Under the pieces are notes generated by a model. It searched no databases, had not been told where the DNA came from, and worked only from the letters and a program-made list of their open reading frames with translations. Shown here one piece after another: positions 36,040-43,984 of a DNA stretch of 64,000 bases. Source of the stretch: Bradyrhizobium arachidis (lineage in GTDB: Bacteria; Pseudomonadota; Alphaproteobacteria; Rhizobiales; Xanthobacteraceae). The stretch is taken from positions 5,952,001 to 6,016,000 of the forward strand of contig NZ_CP077970.1 of NCBI RefSeq assembly GCF_024758505.1, read 5' to 3'. Position numbers and translations under genes: made by a program. The first letter of the stretch is position 1. Each line of letters starts with the position of its first letter.

Positions 36040-37188
36040 ATGCGCAAGACTCTGAGCTTCCTCGCACTTGCCGCCGGCGTGCTGGCGGCGCCGGCCGCGC
36101 AGGCCGACATCACGATCGGCTTCGTGACCTCGCTGAGCGGCAACGGCTCATCGATCGGCATTCCCTACGGGCGCGGCATCAATGCCGCCTATGAATACAA
36201 GAAGACGATCGGCGGCGAGACCGTCCGCCTGATCCAGCTCGATGACGGCTCGGATCCGTCGGCCGCCACTCGCAATGCGCGCAAGCTCGTCGAGGAAGAG
36301 AAGGTCGACCTCCTCATCGGTACGGCCACTGCCCCCTCCACCATCGCCATGGCCGCCGTTGCGAGCGAGCTGAAGGTGCCGATGATTGCGGTCTCCCCGA
36401 TCGGCAAGCTGCCGGAATCGCCGGAGCAGTGGGTCGTCTCGGTGCCGCAGCCGGCCTCGCTGCTGGTCAAGATCGTCGCCGATCGCATGAAGCGCGATAA
36501 GATGAAGAACATCGGCTACATCGGCTTCTCCGATGCCTGGGGCGATCTCGTCTACAACGGCGCCAAGGCGGCCGAAACCGTCGACGACATCAAGATCCAG
36601 ACCAACGAACGCTACGCCCGCACCGACACCTCGGTGACCGCGCAGATCCTCAAGGTGATGGCGCCGCGGCCCGACGCCGTGCTGATCGGCGGCTCCGGCA
36701 CGCAAGGCGCGCTGCCGCTCCTGACGCTTGCCGAGCGCGGCTTCAAGGGCAACACCTACGGCACGGTGGCGCTGGTCAATCCAGACTTCGTCAATGTCGG
36801 CGGCAAGGCGGCCGACGGCATCCAGGTGTCCGCCGGTCCCGTGATCGTCGCTGAACAGCTTCCAGACGATCATTTTGCCAAGAAGATCGCGCTGGATTTC
36901 CGCGCCGTCTACCAGAAGACCCACAACATCCCGACCACCGACGGCTTCTCCGCCTACTCCTTTGACGCCTGGCTGATTTTTGCCAATGCCGCCGAGCGTG
37001 CGCTCAAGACCGCAAAACCCGGCACGGCCGAATTCCGCGCCGCGCTGCGCGACGCGATCCTCAGCACCAAGGAGCTGCCGGGCGTGCATGCCGTCTACAA
37101 CTTCAAGCCCGGTGCGGTGACCGGCGTCGACGAGCGTGCGCTCGTCGTCGTGCGCCTGACCGGCGGCGCCTGGAAGTACGCGCCGTAG
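36040..37188 (+). CDS. ABC transporter substrate-binding protein (branched-chain amino acid type), 382 aa
   Basis: Periplasmic binding protein with a clear signal peptide (hydrophobic stretch then A-Q-A-D). The mature protein begins I-T-I-G-F-V-T-S-L-S-G and has D-D-G-S-D-P-S, G-T-A-T-A-P-S-T-I-A-M and F-S-A-Y-S-F-D-A-W. It is paralogous to the protein at 29763. It heads the importer operon with its own permeases and ATPases, so it is the main binding subunit. The ligand is probably an indole or aromatic acid rather than Leu/Ile/Val, judged by context. The start at 36040 follows GGAGG. Confidence 0.9.
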   Translation: MRKTLSFLALAAGVLAAPAAQADITIGFVTSLSGNGSSIGIPYGRGINAAYEYKKTIGGETVRLIQLDDGSDPSAATRNARKLVEEEKVDLLIGTATAPSTIAMAAVASELKVPMIAVSPIGKLPESPEQWVVSVPQPASLLVKIVADRMKRDKMKNIGYIGFSDAWGDLVYNGAKAAETVDDIKIQTNERYARTDTSVTAQILKVMAPRPDAVLIGGSGTQGALPLLTLAERGFKGNTYGTVALVNPDFVNVGGKAADGIQVSAGPVIVAEQLPDDHFAKKIALDFRAVYQKTHNIPTTDGFSAYSFDAWLIFANAAERALKTAKPGTAEFRAALRDAILSTKELPGVHAVYNFKPGAVTGVDERALVVVRLTGGAWKYAP

Positions 37189-37230
37189 TCCGAAGGCAAC
37201 GGGCAGCCAGAACGAGGAAACCACGTCTCC

Positions 37231-38274
37231 ATGACGAGCGACATCGCAGCCATCCTTGGGATCGACGGGATCGCCACCGGCGCAGTCTATGCGCTGGTGG
37301 CGATCGGGACCGTCCTCATCTTCACGGTGACGCGGGTCATCTTCATTCCCTTCGGCGACATCGCGGCGTTCACCGCACTGACGCTGGCGGCGCTCGATGC
37401 CAAGCGCTTTCCGGGAACCGGCGCGCTGGTCGTGATCCTCGCTTGCCTGGCGACTTTGATCGAGATCCTCTCGCTGCTGCGCGCCGGCGAGCTTCGGCTG
37501 CTGCCGCGCGCGCTGCTGTTCTATCTGGCGCTTCCCCTCGCCGTGGTCGGCGCGGCCTGGCTCACGATGCGGCTGGATCCGCCCCTGGCGGTCAGGCTGA
37601 TCCTCGCGCTGATGCTGATCATGCCGATCTCGCCGCTGCTCGACCGCATCGTGTTCCGTCCGATCGCCGACGGCACGGTTCTTCTGCTGCTGACGGTCTC
37701 GGTGGCGCTGCACTTTGCGCTTGTCGGCCTTGGCCTGCTGTTCTTCGGCCCTGAGGGCGTGCGGACCGAACCGCTAACCTCGCTCTCGACGGAGTTCGCG
37801 GGCGTCCTGATCTCGGGCCAGACCATGCTGATCGTGATCGCGGCGCTGGTCTTCAGCGGCCTGCTCTATCTCTTCTTCGACTTCACGCTGGTCGGCAAAT
37901 CGCTGCGCGCCACCGCCGTGAACCGGACCGGCTCTCGCCTGATGGGCATCAGACCCGCGCGCGCCGGCACCATCGCTTATCTGCTGGGCTCGCTGATGGC
38001 CGGCGTCTCCGGTATTTTGATCGCGCCCGTCAACACCGTGTTCTACGACTCCGGCTTCCTGATCGGCCTCAAGGCCTTCGTCGGCGCGATCGTCGGCGGC
38101 ATGACCAGCTATCCCGGCGCTGCGATCGGCGCCGTCGGCGTCGGCATCCTCGAAAGCTTCGCCTCGTTCGAGAGCAGTGCGCTGAAGGACGTCATCGTGT
38201 TCTCGCTGCTGATCCCGATCCTGATCTGGCGGTCCCTCGCCTCGCTGCATTCCGAGGAGGAGATCGAGGAATGA
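37231..38274 (+). CDS. ABC importer permease, LivH type, 347 aa
   Basis: Inner-membrane permease of the branched-chain amino acid family. It starts with G-I-A-T-G-A-V-Y-A-L-V-A-I-G, typical for LivH, and carries an inserted hydrophobic block (residues ~65-125) that makes it longer than the usual ~290 residues. The C-terminal G-A-I-V-G-G-M-T-S-Y-P-G-A motif contacts the ATPase. It overlaps the next gene by 4 bases. Confidence 0.9.
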   Translation: MTSDIAAILGIDGIATGAVYALVAIGTVLIFTVTRVIFIPFGDIAAFTALTLAALDAKRFPGTGALVVILACLATLIEILSLLRAGELRLLPRALLFYLALPLAVVGAAWLTMRLDPPLAVRLILALMLIMPISPLLDRIVFRPIADGTVLLLLTVSVALHFALVGLGLLFFGPEGVRTEPLTSLSTEFAGVLISGQTMLIVIAALVFSGLLYLFFDFTLVGKSLRATAVNRTGSRLMGIRPARAGTIAYLLGSLMAGVSGILIAPVNTVFYDSGFLIGLKAFVGAIVGGMTSYPGAAIGAVGVGILESFASFESSALKDVIVFSLLIPILIWRSLASLHSEEEIEE

Positions 38275-40040
38275 CGCGCTCCCAGATTCAGCTCGCCGCG
38301 CTTGCGGCCGTAGTGTGCCTCGCAGCTGCCCCCTTCGTGCTGAGCCCGTTCAGCATCACGCTGATGAACTATATCGGCATCTATTCGCTGGTCGCGATCG
38401 GGCTGGCGCTGCTGACCGGCGTCGGTGGCATCGTGTCGTTCGGACAGGCGGCCTTCGTCGGCGTCGCCGCTTACGCAACCGCGTGGGTGTCCGCGCTGAA
38501 CGGGCAATCGCCCTGGCTCGGCCTGTTGTTCGGCGTTGTGTTGACCTGCGGTGTCGCGACCGTTCTGGGCGTCGTCACCTTGCGGCTTCAGGGCCATTTC
38601 CTGTCGCTTTCCACCGTCGCCTGGGGCCTCGCCATCGGCTTCCTCTTTGGCAATGTCGAGGGGCTCGGCCGCTTCAACGGCATCTCGTCGATCCCGCCGA
38701 TCAGCTTGGGATCGTACGCCCTCGTCACGAGCTCCCAGATCTATTTCCTGATCTGGGGCATCGTCGCCGCCGTCCTCGTTCTCGGCTACAACCTCCTGGA
38801 CTCCCGGCTCGGCCGTGCCATGCGCGCGCTGCGCGGCGGCAACACGCTGGTCGAGAGCCTCGGCATCAACGCCTTCCGGATCAAGCTTGCGACCTTCGTG
38901 ATCGCGGCCTTTCTCGCCTCGCTCTCCGGCTGGCTCTACGCCCACCTCAGCCGTTTCATCAGCCCCGGGCCGTTCGACGCCGGCATGGGCATCGAATATC
39001 TCATGATGTCGATGGTCGGCGGCGCGGGCAGCCTGCTCGGCGGTGTCGTCGGCGCGGCCATCGTGACGCTTTTGAAGAACAGCGTGCAGGACTATCTGCC
39101 GCTGATTGCCAAGGGCGCGTCGGGCCAACTCGAGATCGTCGCTTTCTCGGCGCTGTTCATCCTGTTCCTGCAATGGGCGCGGCAGGGCATCGTGCCGTTC
39201 GTGGCGCGCTATCTGCCAAAGGCAAAGCGCGAGCGGCCACAGCCGGCCCCGCCATTGCCGCGCCGGTCACAGCCGAAACCGGGCGAGCTGCTTCTGAAGG
39301 TCGACGGCGCCGAGCGCCGGTTCGGCGGCCTCATCGCGGTCAACAATGTCAGCTTCGAAGTGCGCTCCGGCGAAATCCTTGCGGTCATCGGTCCGAACGG
39401 CGCCGGCAAGAGCACGATGTTCAACTGCCTGACCGGCGCGCTCCGGGTCAACAAGGGCGAGATCGTTTTTGCGGGCCGCCCGATCACGCGCGATGCGCAA
39501 TCGCGGATCGCCAAGGCCGGCATCGCACGCACGTTCCAGCACGTCAAACTCAGGCCCCGCATGAGCCTGTTGGAAAACGTCATGCTCGGCACCTATGCCC
39601 GCACCCGCACCGGTCTCTTTGCGGGCGCCTTCCGCCTCAACCAGCGCGAGGAAGCCAGCGCCCGGCACGAGGCGCTGACACAACTCGAACGCGTCGGGCT
39701 CGGCGACAAGCCATTCGAGCTCGCCGGCAATCTCCCCCTCGGCAATCAACGCATCCTGGAGATCGCGCGCGCGCTCGCAGCCGACCCCGCCCTGCTGGTG
39801 CTCGACGAGCCCGCTGCCGGCCTGCGCCGCCAGGAGAAGCTGCGGCTTGCCGAGCTTTTGCGCTCGCTGCGCGCCGACCACCTCACCATTTTGATCGTCG
39901 AGCACGACATGGAGTTCGTGATGTCGCTGGTCGACCGCATCGTCGTGCTCGACTTTGGCTCAAAGCTCTGCGAGGGCCCGCCGAGCGCGATCCGCAGCGA
40001 CGAGCGTGTGCAAGAGGCCTATCTCGGAGGCGTCGCATGA
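38271..40040 (+). CDS. Fused ABC importer permease and ATPase (LivM-LivG), 589 aa
   Basis: Residues ~1-315 are a LivM-type permease (G-L-A-L-L-T-G-V-G-G-I-V-S-F-G-Q-A, then M-M-S-M-V-G-G-A-G-S-L-L-G). Residues ~340-589 are a LivG-type ATPase: Walker A G-P-N-G-A-G-K-S, Walker B L-L-V-L-D-E-P-A-A-G-L. The signature is altered: L-P-L-G-N-Q-R replaces L-S-Y-G-x-Q-R. A short Pro-rich linker joins them. The fusion fixes the 1:1 ratio of permease and ATPase. It overlaps the LivF-type ATPase gene by ATGA. Confidence 0.92.
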   Translation: MTRSQIQLAALAAVVCLAAAPFVLSPFSITLMNYIGIYSLVAIGLALLTGVGGIVSFGQAAFVGVAAYATAWVSALNGQSPWLGLLFGVVLTCGVATVLGVVTLRLQGHFLSLSTVAWGLAIGFLFGNVEGLGRFNGISSIPPISLGSYALVTSSQIYFLIWGIVAAVLVLGYNLLDSRLGRAMRALRGGNTLVESLGINAFRIKLATFVIAAFLASLSGWLYAHLSRFISPGPFDAGMGIEYLMMSMVGGAGSLLGGVVGAAIVTLLKNSVQDYLPLIAKGASGQLEIVAFSALFILFLQWARQGIVPFVARYLPKAKRERPQPAPPLPRRSQPKPGELLLKVDGAERRFGGLIAVNNVSFEVRSGEILAVIGPNGAGKSTMFNCLTGALRVNKGEIVFAGRPITRDAQSRIAKAGIARTFQHVKLRPRMSLLENVMLGTYARTRTGLFAGAFRLNQREEASARHEALTQLERVGLGDKPFELAGNLPLGNQRILEIARALAADPALLVLDEPAAGLRRQEKLRLAELLRSLRADHLTILIVEHDMEFVMSLVDRIVVLDFGSKLCEGPPSAIRSDERVQEAYLGGVA

Positions 40041-40750
40041 CCGCGATGTTTTCCATGACCGACGTGACCGTCTGCTACGACAATGTCGAGGCTGTCCGGA
40101 ACGTCTCGCTGGCCGTCGAGGAAGGCCAGATCGTCACCGTGATCGGCCCGAACGGCGCCGGCAAGACCACGCTGCTGATGGCCGCGATCGGCCTGCTGGC
40201 TTCGCGCGGCCGCATGGAGTTTCAAGGCAACGACATCGGAAAACTGGCCGTCGAGGACCGCGTCGAGCGCAGGCTGTGCCTGGTGCCGGAGAAGCGCGAG
40301 CTGTTTGCGGACATGTCGGTCGCCGACAACCTCCTGCTCGGCTCCTACAGCCTGCGCGACCGCTCCGGCGTCCAGAAGACGCTGGACGAGGTCTATGACC
40401 GCTTCCCCCGCCTGAAAGAACGCCAGCGCCAGGCCGCCGGCACGCTCTCGGGCGGCGAGCGCCAGATGCTCGCGCTCGGGCGCGCGCTGATGGCAAAGCC
40501 CAAGCTGTTGATGCTGGACGAGCCGAGCTTGGGCCTCGCGCCGCTGATCGTGCGCGAGATCTTTCGCACCATCGCGTCGCTGCGCGACCTCGGCGTCTCG
40601 ATCCTGCTGGTCGAGCAGAACGCCCGCGCCGCGCTGGAGACGGCCGATTACGGCTATGTGCTCGAGACCGGCGAGGTCGTGCAATCCGGCCCCGCCAAGG
40701 ACCTTATCCACGATCCCCGGCTGATCACCGCCTATCTCGGCGGGCACTGA
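40037..40750 (+). CDS. ABC importer ATPase, LivF type, 237 aa
   Basis: Second ATPase of the importer. Walker A is G-P-N-G-A-G-K-T (residues ~37-44), the signature L-S-G-G-E-R-Q-M-L-A-L-G-R-A, Walker B L-L-M-L-D-E-P-S-L-G-L-A-P. Length is typical for LivF. It is the last gene of the operon binding protein, LivH, LivM-LivG, LivF. The importer may also serve the orphan binding protein at 29763. Confidence 0.94.
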   Translation: MTAMFSMTDVTVCYDNVEAVRNVSLAVEEGQIVTVIGPNGAGKTTLLMAAIGLLASRGRMEFQGNDIGKLAVEDRVERRLCLVPEKRELFADMSVADNLLLGSYSLRDRSGVQKTLDEVYDRFPRLKERQRQAAGTLSGGERQMLALGRALMAKPKLLMLDEPSLGLAPLIVREIFRTIASLRDLGVSILLVEQNARAALETADYGYVLETGEVVQSGPAKDLIHDPRLITAYLGGH

Positions 40751-40863
40751 AAACCGGGTTCGGCCGGAGGGCTTTGTGGCCGCACCACTAAAGCATCGAA
40801 ACAACCCCATGCACAGTAGCCGGCGGGTGGCGGCGCGAGAGCTTCGTATTTTACGAAATTATC

Positions 40864-40893
40864 TTGACACGTCGGGCAAATCGGGGGTATATC
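40864..40893 (+). promoter_or_regulatory. Sigma-70-like promoter pointing into the 3' end of the LysR gene
   Basis: TTGACA (40864-40869), an 18-base spacer, then TATATC (40888-40893). It reads rightwards, antisense to the LysR-like gene whose stop is at 40922. It may be a remnant or drive an antisense RNA. Only the hexamers support it. Confidence 0.35.
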
Positions 40894-40921
40894 GCCATCA
40901 TCGCAGCACTTCCCAAGTCCG

Positions 40922-41539
40922 CTATCCGACCAGCCGAGGGCGGCGGCGGTTTGCGAGCGGGTTCTCTGCCAGCAAGGCCCGCAGCCATTCGCGGAAGCTG
41001 ACGATTTCGGGACAATCCGCGGTGCCTTCAGGGGCAATCAGCCAATCACCCAGACCGGATCCCGCATTGACCCGGTCGCAGCGATAGCCCGGATGGTGGC
41101 CAAGACCGCGGGCGATCAGCAGATCGACCTTACCCTCGACCAGCTCGTGCAAACCGGCGGGCTGTAGCACCCGCAAACCGATGTCCGTATGCGCGCTGCG
41201 AAACGCCGCCAGATCGAGGCGGCGCAGGTCGAAGCTGGCATGAACGCCCAATTGCAGCAGCACGCTACCCGTCGGCTTCAATTGCGAGGTCGCGTCCGCG
41301 ATGTGGCGAAATCCTTCGGAGACCCCGGGCAGATAGGCCTGACCGGCCGCGGTCAGAATGAGCTGCTTATGCAGCCGCTCGAACAGCTGCACGCCGAGGC
41401 GCGCCTCCAGCGCTTTCACCTGCTGCCCCACGGCGGCGGGCGTCACGTGCAGCTCGTGAGCGGCCAGTTTGAAGCTGAGATGCCGCGCGGCGGCCTCGAA
41501 GGCGCGCAGCGCGTTCAGGGGTGGAAGTGTGTACGTCAT
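40922..41539 (-). pseudogene. LysR-family regulator with apparent internal deletion, 205 aa
   Basis: The N-terminal helix-turn-helix is intact and GcvA-like (N-A-L-R-A-F-E-A-A-A-R-H-L-S-F, then V-T-P-A-A-V-G-Q-Q-V-K-A-L-E). The effector domain starts normally through L-L-I-A-R-G-L-G-H-H-P-G-Y-R. It then jumps to a stretch matching the normal C-terminus (W-L-I-A-P-E-G-T-A, F-R-E-W-L-R-A-L). GcvA-type proteins have about 300 residues, so roughly 90-100 are missing in frame. The DNA-binding part may still act, but ligand sensing is likely lost. It is divergent from the VOC-RidA operon. Confidence 0.75.
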
Positions 41540-41667
41540 CGCGCGGGAGTTTGACACCGATGGGCCGTAGCCTTGCAATAGATTTTCTTGCGCTGAACCG
41601 CAGCAAAGATGCTTTGCGCCGCGACGATGTCGGCGGCTACGGTCGGTTCTCATCTCAGGGAGTTCTC

Positions 41668-42537
41668 ATGCCGCGCCGACTGGACCATTTCGTCATCTGC
41701 GTTCACGACCTCGCGCAGGCAGCCTTGGACTGGCAAAGGCTCGGCTTTGCCCTGACGCCGACCGGGGTGCACCCCTTCGGAACCAGCAACCGGCTGGCGA
41801 TGTTCGAAAACAATTTCTTCGAGCTATTGGCCGTCACCGACGCAGCGGCGGTGCCGCCGGCCACATCAGGCCATTTCAGCTTCGCCGCGCACAATCGCGA
41901 ATTCCTCGGGAGTGCCGAGGGAATGTCGATGCTGGTCCTGCACACCACCGACGCCCACGCCGACGCGGCGCGTTTCCGCAGCCGCGGCATCGGCGCCTAT
42001 GCGCCGTTCGATTTTGGCCGCGACGCGGTGCTGCCGGGCGGGACCACGGCGCGCGTCGCGTTCTCGCTGGCCTTTGCCACCGATCCCGCGATGCCCGGCC
42101 TCGCCTTCTTCACCTGCCAGCAACGCCATGCGCCAAAACTGTTCTGGAAGCCGGAGTATCAGCGTCACCCCAACGGCGCCCTGCGCGTGACCGAGGTGGT
42201 GATGTCGGCGCCGGAGCCGATGAAACACCGAGCCTTCCTCGAGCACTTCGCGGAAGATACCGCCGAGCCCGTACCCGAAGGACTGACAATCGGCCAGCGC
42301 GGCGACCGGATTACGGTGCTGGGGCCGGCCGAGATAGCGCGCCGGCTGCCGGGCGTTGATGGCGGCGGAGCGCCCCGGTTTTGTGCGGCGCGCATCGCGG
42401 TCGGCGATCTCGATGCCACCGCACGAACCTTGAAAGGTAACGGCGTCGCGTTCGAGGTCAGGGGCGCCGTGCTGCTGGTTCCGTCCGTCGCTTCGCATGG
42501 GCTGGCACTGGAATTCGCCGAACAGGAGACGAACTGA
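41668..42537 (+). CDS. VOC/glyoxalase-like domain protein, 289 aa
   Basis: Begins R-R-L-D-H-F-V-I-C-V-H-D-L, the usual first strand of vicinal-oxygen-chelate (Glyoxalase_3 type) proteins with the first metal His. A second half from about residue 170 repeats the fold more weakly. Substrate unknown; the family includes dioxygenases and isomerases. The start at 41668 follows CAGGGAG. Its stop is directly followed by the RidA gene, and it is divergent from the damaged LysR gene, which probably once regulated it. Confidence 0.75.
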   Translation: MPRRLDHFVICVHDLAQAALDWQRLGFALTPTGVHPFGTSNRLAMFENNFFELLAVTDAAAVPPATSGHFSFAAHNREFLGSAEGMSMLVLHTTDAHADAARFRSRGIGAYAPFDFGRDAVLPGGTTARVAFSLAFATDPAMPGLAFFTCQQRHAPKLFWKPEYQRHPNGALRVTEVVMSAPEPMKHRAFLEHFAEDTAEPVPEGLTIGQRGDRITVLGPAEIARRLPGVDGGGAPRFCAARIAVGDLDATARTLKGNGVAFEVRGAVLLVPSVASHGLALEFAEQETN

Positions 42538-42538
42538 G

Positions 42539-42925
42539 ATGGTTCATATCGTCAGCCACAATCCCGCAACGGTCCACCCTCCCGTGGGCGGTTACTGCAT
42601 GGGACTTGAATTGACGCAGCATCGCCGCCTGCTGTTCATCAGCGGCCAGGTGCCCGAGAGATCCGACGGCGCCGTGCCCGACGGTTTCGAGGCGCAATGC
42701 GAGCAGGCCTGGCGCAACGTCATGGCAGTGCTCGCCGACGCCGGCCTTGGCGTCGAGCATCTGGTCAAGGTCACCACGTTCCTGACCGACAGGAGTCAGG
42801 TCGTGACCAACCGCGCCATTCGTCGCAAAATGCTCGGGGACCATCAGCCTGCATTGACGGTCATGGTCGCCGAGACCGTTGACAGCAAATGGTTGTTGGA
42901 GATCGAAGCGATTGCCGCGGATTGA
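42539..42925 (+). CDS. RidA family protein, 128 aa
   Basis: RidA fold: L-F-I-S-G-Q-V-P, C-E-Q-A-W-R-N-V-M-A-V-L, L-V-K-V-T-T-F-L-T-D and the end L-L-E-I-E-A-I-A. The carboxylate-binding Arg of canonical RidA is replaced near the end (D-S-K-W-L-L-E-I-E), so it likely belongs to another RidA subfamily without plain imine deaminase activity. It is tightly coupled with the VOC gene and followed 44 bases later by the ATC-hydrolase-like gene. Confidence 0.82.
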   Translation: MVHIVSHNPATVHPPVGGYCMGLELTQHRRLLFISGQVPERSDGAVPDGFEAQCEQAWRNVMAVLADAGLGVEHLVKVTTFLTDRSQVVTNRAIRRKMLGDHQPALTVMVAETVDSKWLLEIEAIAAD

Positions 42926-42969
42926 CCTGCTTCGCCGACTTGCAATGAACCAATTGTGTCAGGTGTCCA

Positions 42970-43659
42970 ATGGCTGAGACCAATCATCCCTTTTACGAAC
43001 AGCATCGCGGTGCAATGGAGGCCGCCATGCGCCAGCGCCTCGACCTTGCCGAAGCGACGTTGTGCGAGCGCGCGCATCTCACCGATATGGATGGGATCAG
43101 GCAGGAGGTGATGAACGAATTCGAGATCGTGCTCACCCAAATGCCCTATGTCGGAGGCGCGGTAAGTCGCATGAGCGACTTCTTCATGCGTCTCATTGGC
43201 TTCATGGCGATCAGCCGGGTGCTCCGGCGACACGGCGTTCCGCTGCCCGTGATCGGCGACATCGAGCGAGAGACCTACAAGGCGCAATTGCTGACGGTGC
43301 CCGAAGCAGAACGTCTGGCCTCGGGGCGTCAATTCCTGTCGTCAGAGAACCAGATTTTGCTGCGCGAGCAGGCGGCCAAGAGCGCTACAGAGAGCCACCA
43401 GAACGAATTTCCGGAAGATTTCGTCTACGATTTCGTCGAGCCGGGCCCGGGTGACACCTTTGAATTCGGCATCGACTACAGGGCATGCGGCTTCTGCAAA
43501 TTTGCAGGCCGCCATGGAGACAAGGAAATCCTGCCGAACATTTGCGGGCTTGATTTCGACGCCTATGCCACGCGCGGCATCCACCTGGAAAGGACGCAGA
43601 CGCTGGCTGGCGGCGCGAGCCACTGCAATTTCCGATTCTCGCGGCTTGCGTCTGATTAG
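42970..43659 (+). CDS. L-2-amino-thiazoline-4-carboxylate hydrolase family protein, 229 aa
   Basis: Matches the ATC hydrolase family by its C-terminal Cys-rich motif: A-C-G-F-C-K-F-A, then I-C-G-L-D-F-D and L-E-R-T-Q-T-L-A-G-G-A-S-H-C-N-F-R-F. In Pseudomonas the named enzyme opens a thiazoline ring on the way to cysteine; many homologues have unknown ring substrates. It is third in a plus-strand run with VOC and RidA genes. An IS-targeted palindromic repeat follows at once, so the operon ends here. Confidence 0.8.
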   Translation: MAETNHPFYEQHRGAMEAAMRQRLDLAEATLCERAHLTDMDGIRQEVMNEFEIVLTQMPYVGGAVSRMSDFFMRLIGFMAISRVLRRHGVPLPVIGDIERETYKAQLLTVPEAERLASGRQFLSSENQILLREQAAKSATESHQNEFPEDFVYDFVEPGPGDTFEFGIDYRACGFCKFAGRHGDKEILPNICGLDFDAYATRGIHLERTQTLAGGASHCNFRFSRLASD

Positions 43660-43662
43660 ACC

Positions 43663-43775
43663 GTAGGATGGGTTGAGCCCTTGCGAAACCCATCGCTTGC
43701 CGCCGCGATTACATCAAACGGCATTGCCGTCCGTGCGTACATCATTGATGGGTTTCGCTACGCTCTACCCATCCT
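43663..43775. repeat. Palindromic repeat (copy 1), interrupted at its right end by the IS
   Basis: Outer arms GTAGGATGGG and ACCCATCCT, with inner arms GCGAAACCCATC and GATGGGTTTCGC, form a long imperfect hairpin. Another version, about three-quarters identical, is at 46163-46277. The right arm stops exactly where the two IS copies begin. Confidence 0.75.
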
Positions 43776-43984
43776 TGTATTAGCCCGATCGCTTATATTG
43801 AGCCGTTCCGTGAGGAATGGCCCAGCCCGGGTGGCCGCCCGAGCTGGGCCGCCGTTCGATCGGATCGGTACCCATCGAAGCCTTGAGGGCTGTCTGACGT
43901 AGCGAGATCGCGACCGGCACTTCATCGGGACCCGAATGGTTGAACGAACTTTAGGTTCGCATAACAAGGGAGGGATCGACGAAG
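43776..43984 (+). ncRNA. Candidate bridge RNA region at the left end of IS110 copy 1
   Basis: IS110 recombinases are known to use a bridge RNA encoded in the non-coding end. This region holds a nested hairpin (GGCCCAGC 43819-43826 with GCTGGGCC 43843-43850, inner CGGG/CCCG) and a second small hairpin GAAC/GTTC just before the gene. TACCCATC at 43869-43876 equals the target flank at 43766-43773. RNA boundaries are not determined. Confidence 0.35.

Noticed and set aside
35750..36055. Small plus-strand frame (101 codons) in the leader before the importer binding protein
   Set aside because: It overlaps the true start of the binding protein in another frame, has no ribosome site and no recognisable content.
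36148..37713. Antisense open frame of about 520 codons over the binding protein and permease genes
   Set aside because: Low-complexity Arg/His/Gln-rich composition and no family features; both plus-strand genes beneath it are certain.
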